From NCBI RefSeq assembly GCF_020520425.1, contig NC_079489.1, forward strand, positions 14,904,001-14,968,000: a stretch of 64,000 nt of DNA, given 5' to 3'. The notes under the pieces are model-generated. The model was not told the origin of the DNA. It did no database searches and saw only the letters and a list, made by a program, of their open reading frames with translations. Source of the stretch: Spinacia oleracea. Its lineage: Eukaryota; Streptophyta; Magnoliopsida; Caryophyllales; Amaranthaceae. The translations under genes and the position numbers were made by a program. Within the stretch, counting starts at the first letter, position 1, and each line of letters starts with the position of its first letter. Below, piece after piece: positions 62,182-64,000 of the stretch.

Positions 62182-63317
62182 CAATCGCTAACTGCTATCC
62201 GGGTACAACCAGCTCTGGCTGTACCTCCAAAAACGACGCGCTCATATTGTTTGTTCATTCTTGTCGACTGTTTGTTCTTTTTTATTGTACTGTTTGTTCA
62301 TTCTTATTGTACTGTTTGTTCTTTCTTATTGTACTGTTTGTTCTTTCTTGTTGTACTGTTTGTTCTTTCTTGTTGTACTGTCTGTTCTTTCATGTTGTTT
62401 TTAAAATTCATCATCAAATTTTCATAATTGTTGTATTTTATGTTCTTTCTTCTGGAATTTTATGTTCTTTTTTATATTGTTTGTTCTTTCTTGTTTATTT
62501 GTTTGTTTATAATAATCATATGGTTAATGTTCATAATTAAACTCTTCATTAATCTTTTATTCTTTCTTTTTGTATTGTTTGTTCTGTCTTGTTGTACCGT
62601 TTGTTCTTTCATGTTGGCTTTAAAATTCATCATAAAATTGTTCATAATTGTTGTATTGTTTGTTCTTTTTTCTGGAATTTTATGTTCTTTTTTATATTGT
62701 TTGTTCTTTTTTGTTGAATTATTTGTTCTTTCTTGTTTATTTGTTTGTTCATAATAATTATCTGCTTTATTGTTTGTTCTTTCTTGTTGTATTGTTTGTT
62801 CTTTCATGTTGGCTTTAAAATTCATCATAAAATTGTTCATAATTGTTGTATTGTATGTTCTTTTTTCTGGAATTTTATGTTCTTTTTTATATTGTTTGTT
62901 CTTTTTTGTTGAATTATTTGTTCTTTCTTGTTTATTTGTTTGTTCACAATAAATATATGGTTAATGTTCATAATGAAATTGTTCACTTCATTAGTCTTTT
63001 ATGTTTTTACAAGCGCCTATATTGTTTATTTCCAAATAAATAAATAAATGTTCATTTCCAAAATAGTAAATGTTCATTCCAAATAAATAAATAAATGTTC
63101 ATTTTTGTAGTTTATTTCCAAATAAATAAATAAATGTTCATTTCCAAAATAGTAAATGTCCATTCCAAATAAATAAATAAATGTTCATTTCCGAAATAGT
63201 AAATGTTCATTTTTGTATCAGTATATTAATGTTCATTTTAAACAACACAAAACGACATCGTTTTGGATGGGGGTACAGCCAGCTTTGACTGTACCCGGGT
63301 ATAGCAAAAAATTTGCG
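62182..63317. mobile_element. Mutator-like non-autonomous element, copy 2, 1.1 kb, nested
   Basis: Same family as the element at 57608: starts CAATCGCTAACTGCTATCCG, ends ..TTTGCG, with the same two minisatellite types inside. It is flanked by a perfect 9-bp duplication CTAAAACTT (62173-62181 and 63318-63326). It is shorter than copy 1 because fewer minisatellite units are present. It is inserted in the 2.67-kb hAT-like element. Confidence 0.85.
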
Positions 63318-63816
63318 CTAAAACTTGGGGGGCCAATTAAAAAGTTAATGGGCCAATTTTTAAGTTAGGGGGGCCTGGCCCTGGCAGGCCAGTGCAATAC
63401 TCCGCCACTGTTACCAAACACTTTATTAAATCCGCTAATACAATCATCTAGTCAAACCAGCTTATAAAAATAGCTAGTCAAATTAATTAAGACAAACCGC
63501 TACAGCTAACCGCTAATTACTAAACAGGGCCTATACGATAAGTTTGGTTTTATACGTGAAGTAAGTTTTTTTAGATAATTAGTAGAAGTCTGGTTCAGAG
63601 GCGGTTTCCCCCCAGTTTACACTTTGCACGGTTTGAACTCTTTCACCTGGACTTTCATTTTACCTCAAATACCCGTGTCGGATCTTACTCCGTAACTCGG
63701 TAAATGTTTATTAATTAATATCAATGAACATGAGTTACGGAGTACATGACTCAGATATACTGTTTCCTCTTACTCCAGTCCGGCAATATTAACCGTCTCC
63801 GAAATCAGAAGTAGAA

Positions 63817-64000
63817 ATGGAAAAGATAAACAAAAGAATTGGGTCTCTCCCTTCAAACTCCAAAATCCAAATCGCATTGTTGCAGTTGCAGCTTCATCTC
63901 CTTCAAACAAAAGCAGCATCTTGTCACCTCTCTTTCTCTACTGCTGGTCTGCTTCTATTCTCGGTAATTTGTAATTTTTTATCAGTATTTTTTTTATCGA
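63817..64000 (+). CDS. possible first exon of a gene running off the window
   Basis: An ATG at 63817 opens a frame reading MEKINKRIGSLPSNSKIQIA, then LLQLQLHLLQTKAASCHLSF and STAGLLLFS, with a donor-like TCG|GTAATT at 63963. The upstream DNA (63640-63810) is plausible promoter/leader. The peptide is too short to name, and the ATG could also lie in a leader. Nothing downstream is available to test it. Confidence 0.35.
   Translation, partial: MEKINKRIGSLPSNSKIQIALLQLQLHLLQTKAASCHLSFSTAGLLLFSVICNFLSVFFLS

Larger units (their letters stand above)
60744..63410. mobile_element. hAT-like element, 2.67 kb, hosting two nested insertions
   Basis: The left end CAGTGACGATC and the inverse right end CAGTGGCGGAGTATTGCAC are flanked by TTACCAAA on both sides (60736-60743 and 63411-63418). 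This is an 8-bp duplication and CAGTG(G)CG-type end as in hAT. No transposase is seen. About 680 bp and 1.14 kb of its length are two other elements inserted later. Confidence 0.8.

Overview
This window is nuclear DNA from a flowering plant. Its genes have introns with GT..AG borders, a plastid-targeted ribosomal protein, a P-class PPR protein, a plant-type F-box protein and an Agenet protein, set in AT-rich DNA full of transposable elements. A eudicot, perhaps in the Caryophyllales (spinach/beet/quinoa group), is my inference from the protein sequences and the frequent TACTCCGTA-like words. I could not search to confirm it.

Layout. 1-5.2 kb: the first coding exon of a TAF9-like TFIID subunit (minus), with fragments of a plasma-membrane H+-ATPase and a CIA30 gene around it. 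5.2-9.7 kb: a small Helitron and a tandem duplication that carries a Stowaway MITE. 10.2-12.5 kb: an intact three-exon desiccation-related PCC13-62-type gene (minus). 13.0-20.6 kb: a LINE-type RNase H remnant split by a 6.8-kb non-autonomous CACTA element that carries pieces of host genes. 20.6-25.2 kb: LTR fossils, including a 2.56-kb solo LTR with a 5-bp target duplication. 26.2-28.1 kb: an intact PPR gene. 29.5-30.5 kb: a copia-type fossil tail. 30.8-34.6 kb: a five-exon plastid ribosomal protein bS6 gene (minus). 36.1-45.2 kb: a nine-coding-exon DnaJ/Jiv90 membrane co-chaperone gene (minus) with two MITEs in its introns. 46.4-50.5 kb: a GATCTG-rich element and a minus-strand Helitron, partly duplicated in tandem (period about 1.24 kb). 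51.0-52.1 kb: a single-exon F-box gene. 53.6-57.6 kb: an Agenet gene encoding four Agenet pairs (minus). 57.6-63.4 kb: a nest of hAT-like and Mutator-like non-autonomous elements. 63.8 kb to the end: the possible start of another gene.

The genes are ordinary, unlinked plant housekeeping or stress genes: transcription initiation, desiccation response, organelle RNA processing, plastid translation, ER chaperoning, ubiquitin ligation and chromatin reading. They do not form an operon or cluster. The most unusual content is the mobile DNA: two copies of an apparently uncharacterised Mutator-like family with hairpin ends and minisatellite bodies (one copy lies 40 bp from the Agenet start codon), a nested stack of elements, a gene-fragment-carrying CACTA element, and a Helitron sitting in a palindromic target. 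I found no system that I can defend as wholly new biology. Exon borders were read by eye from splice consensus and reading-frame continuity.
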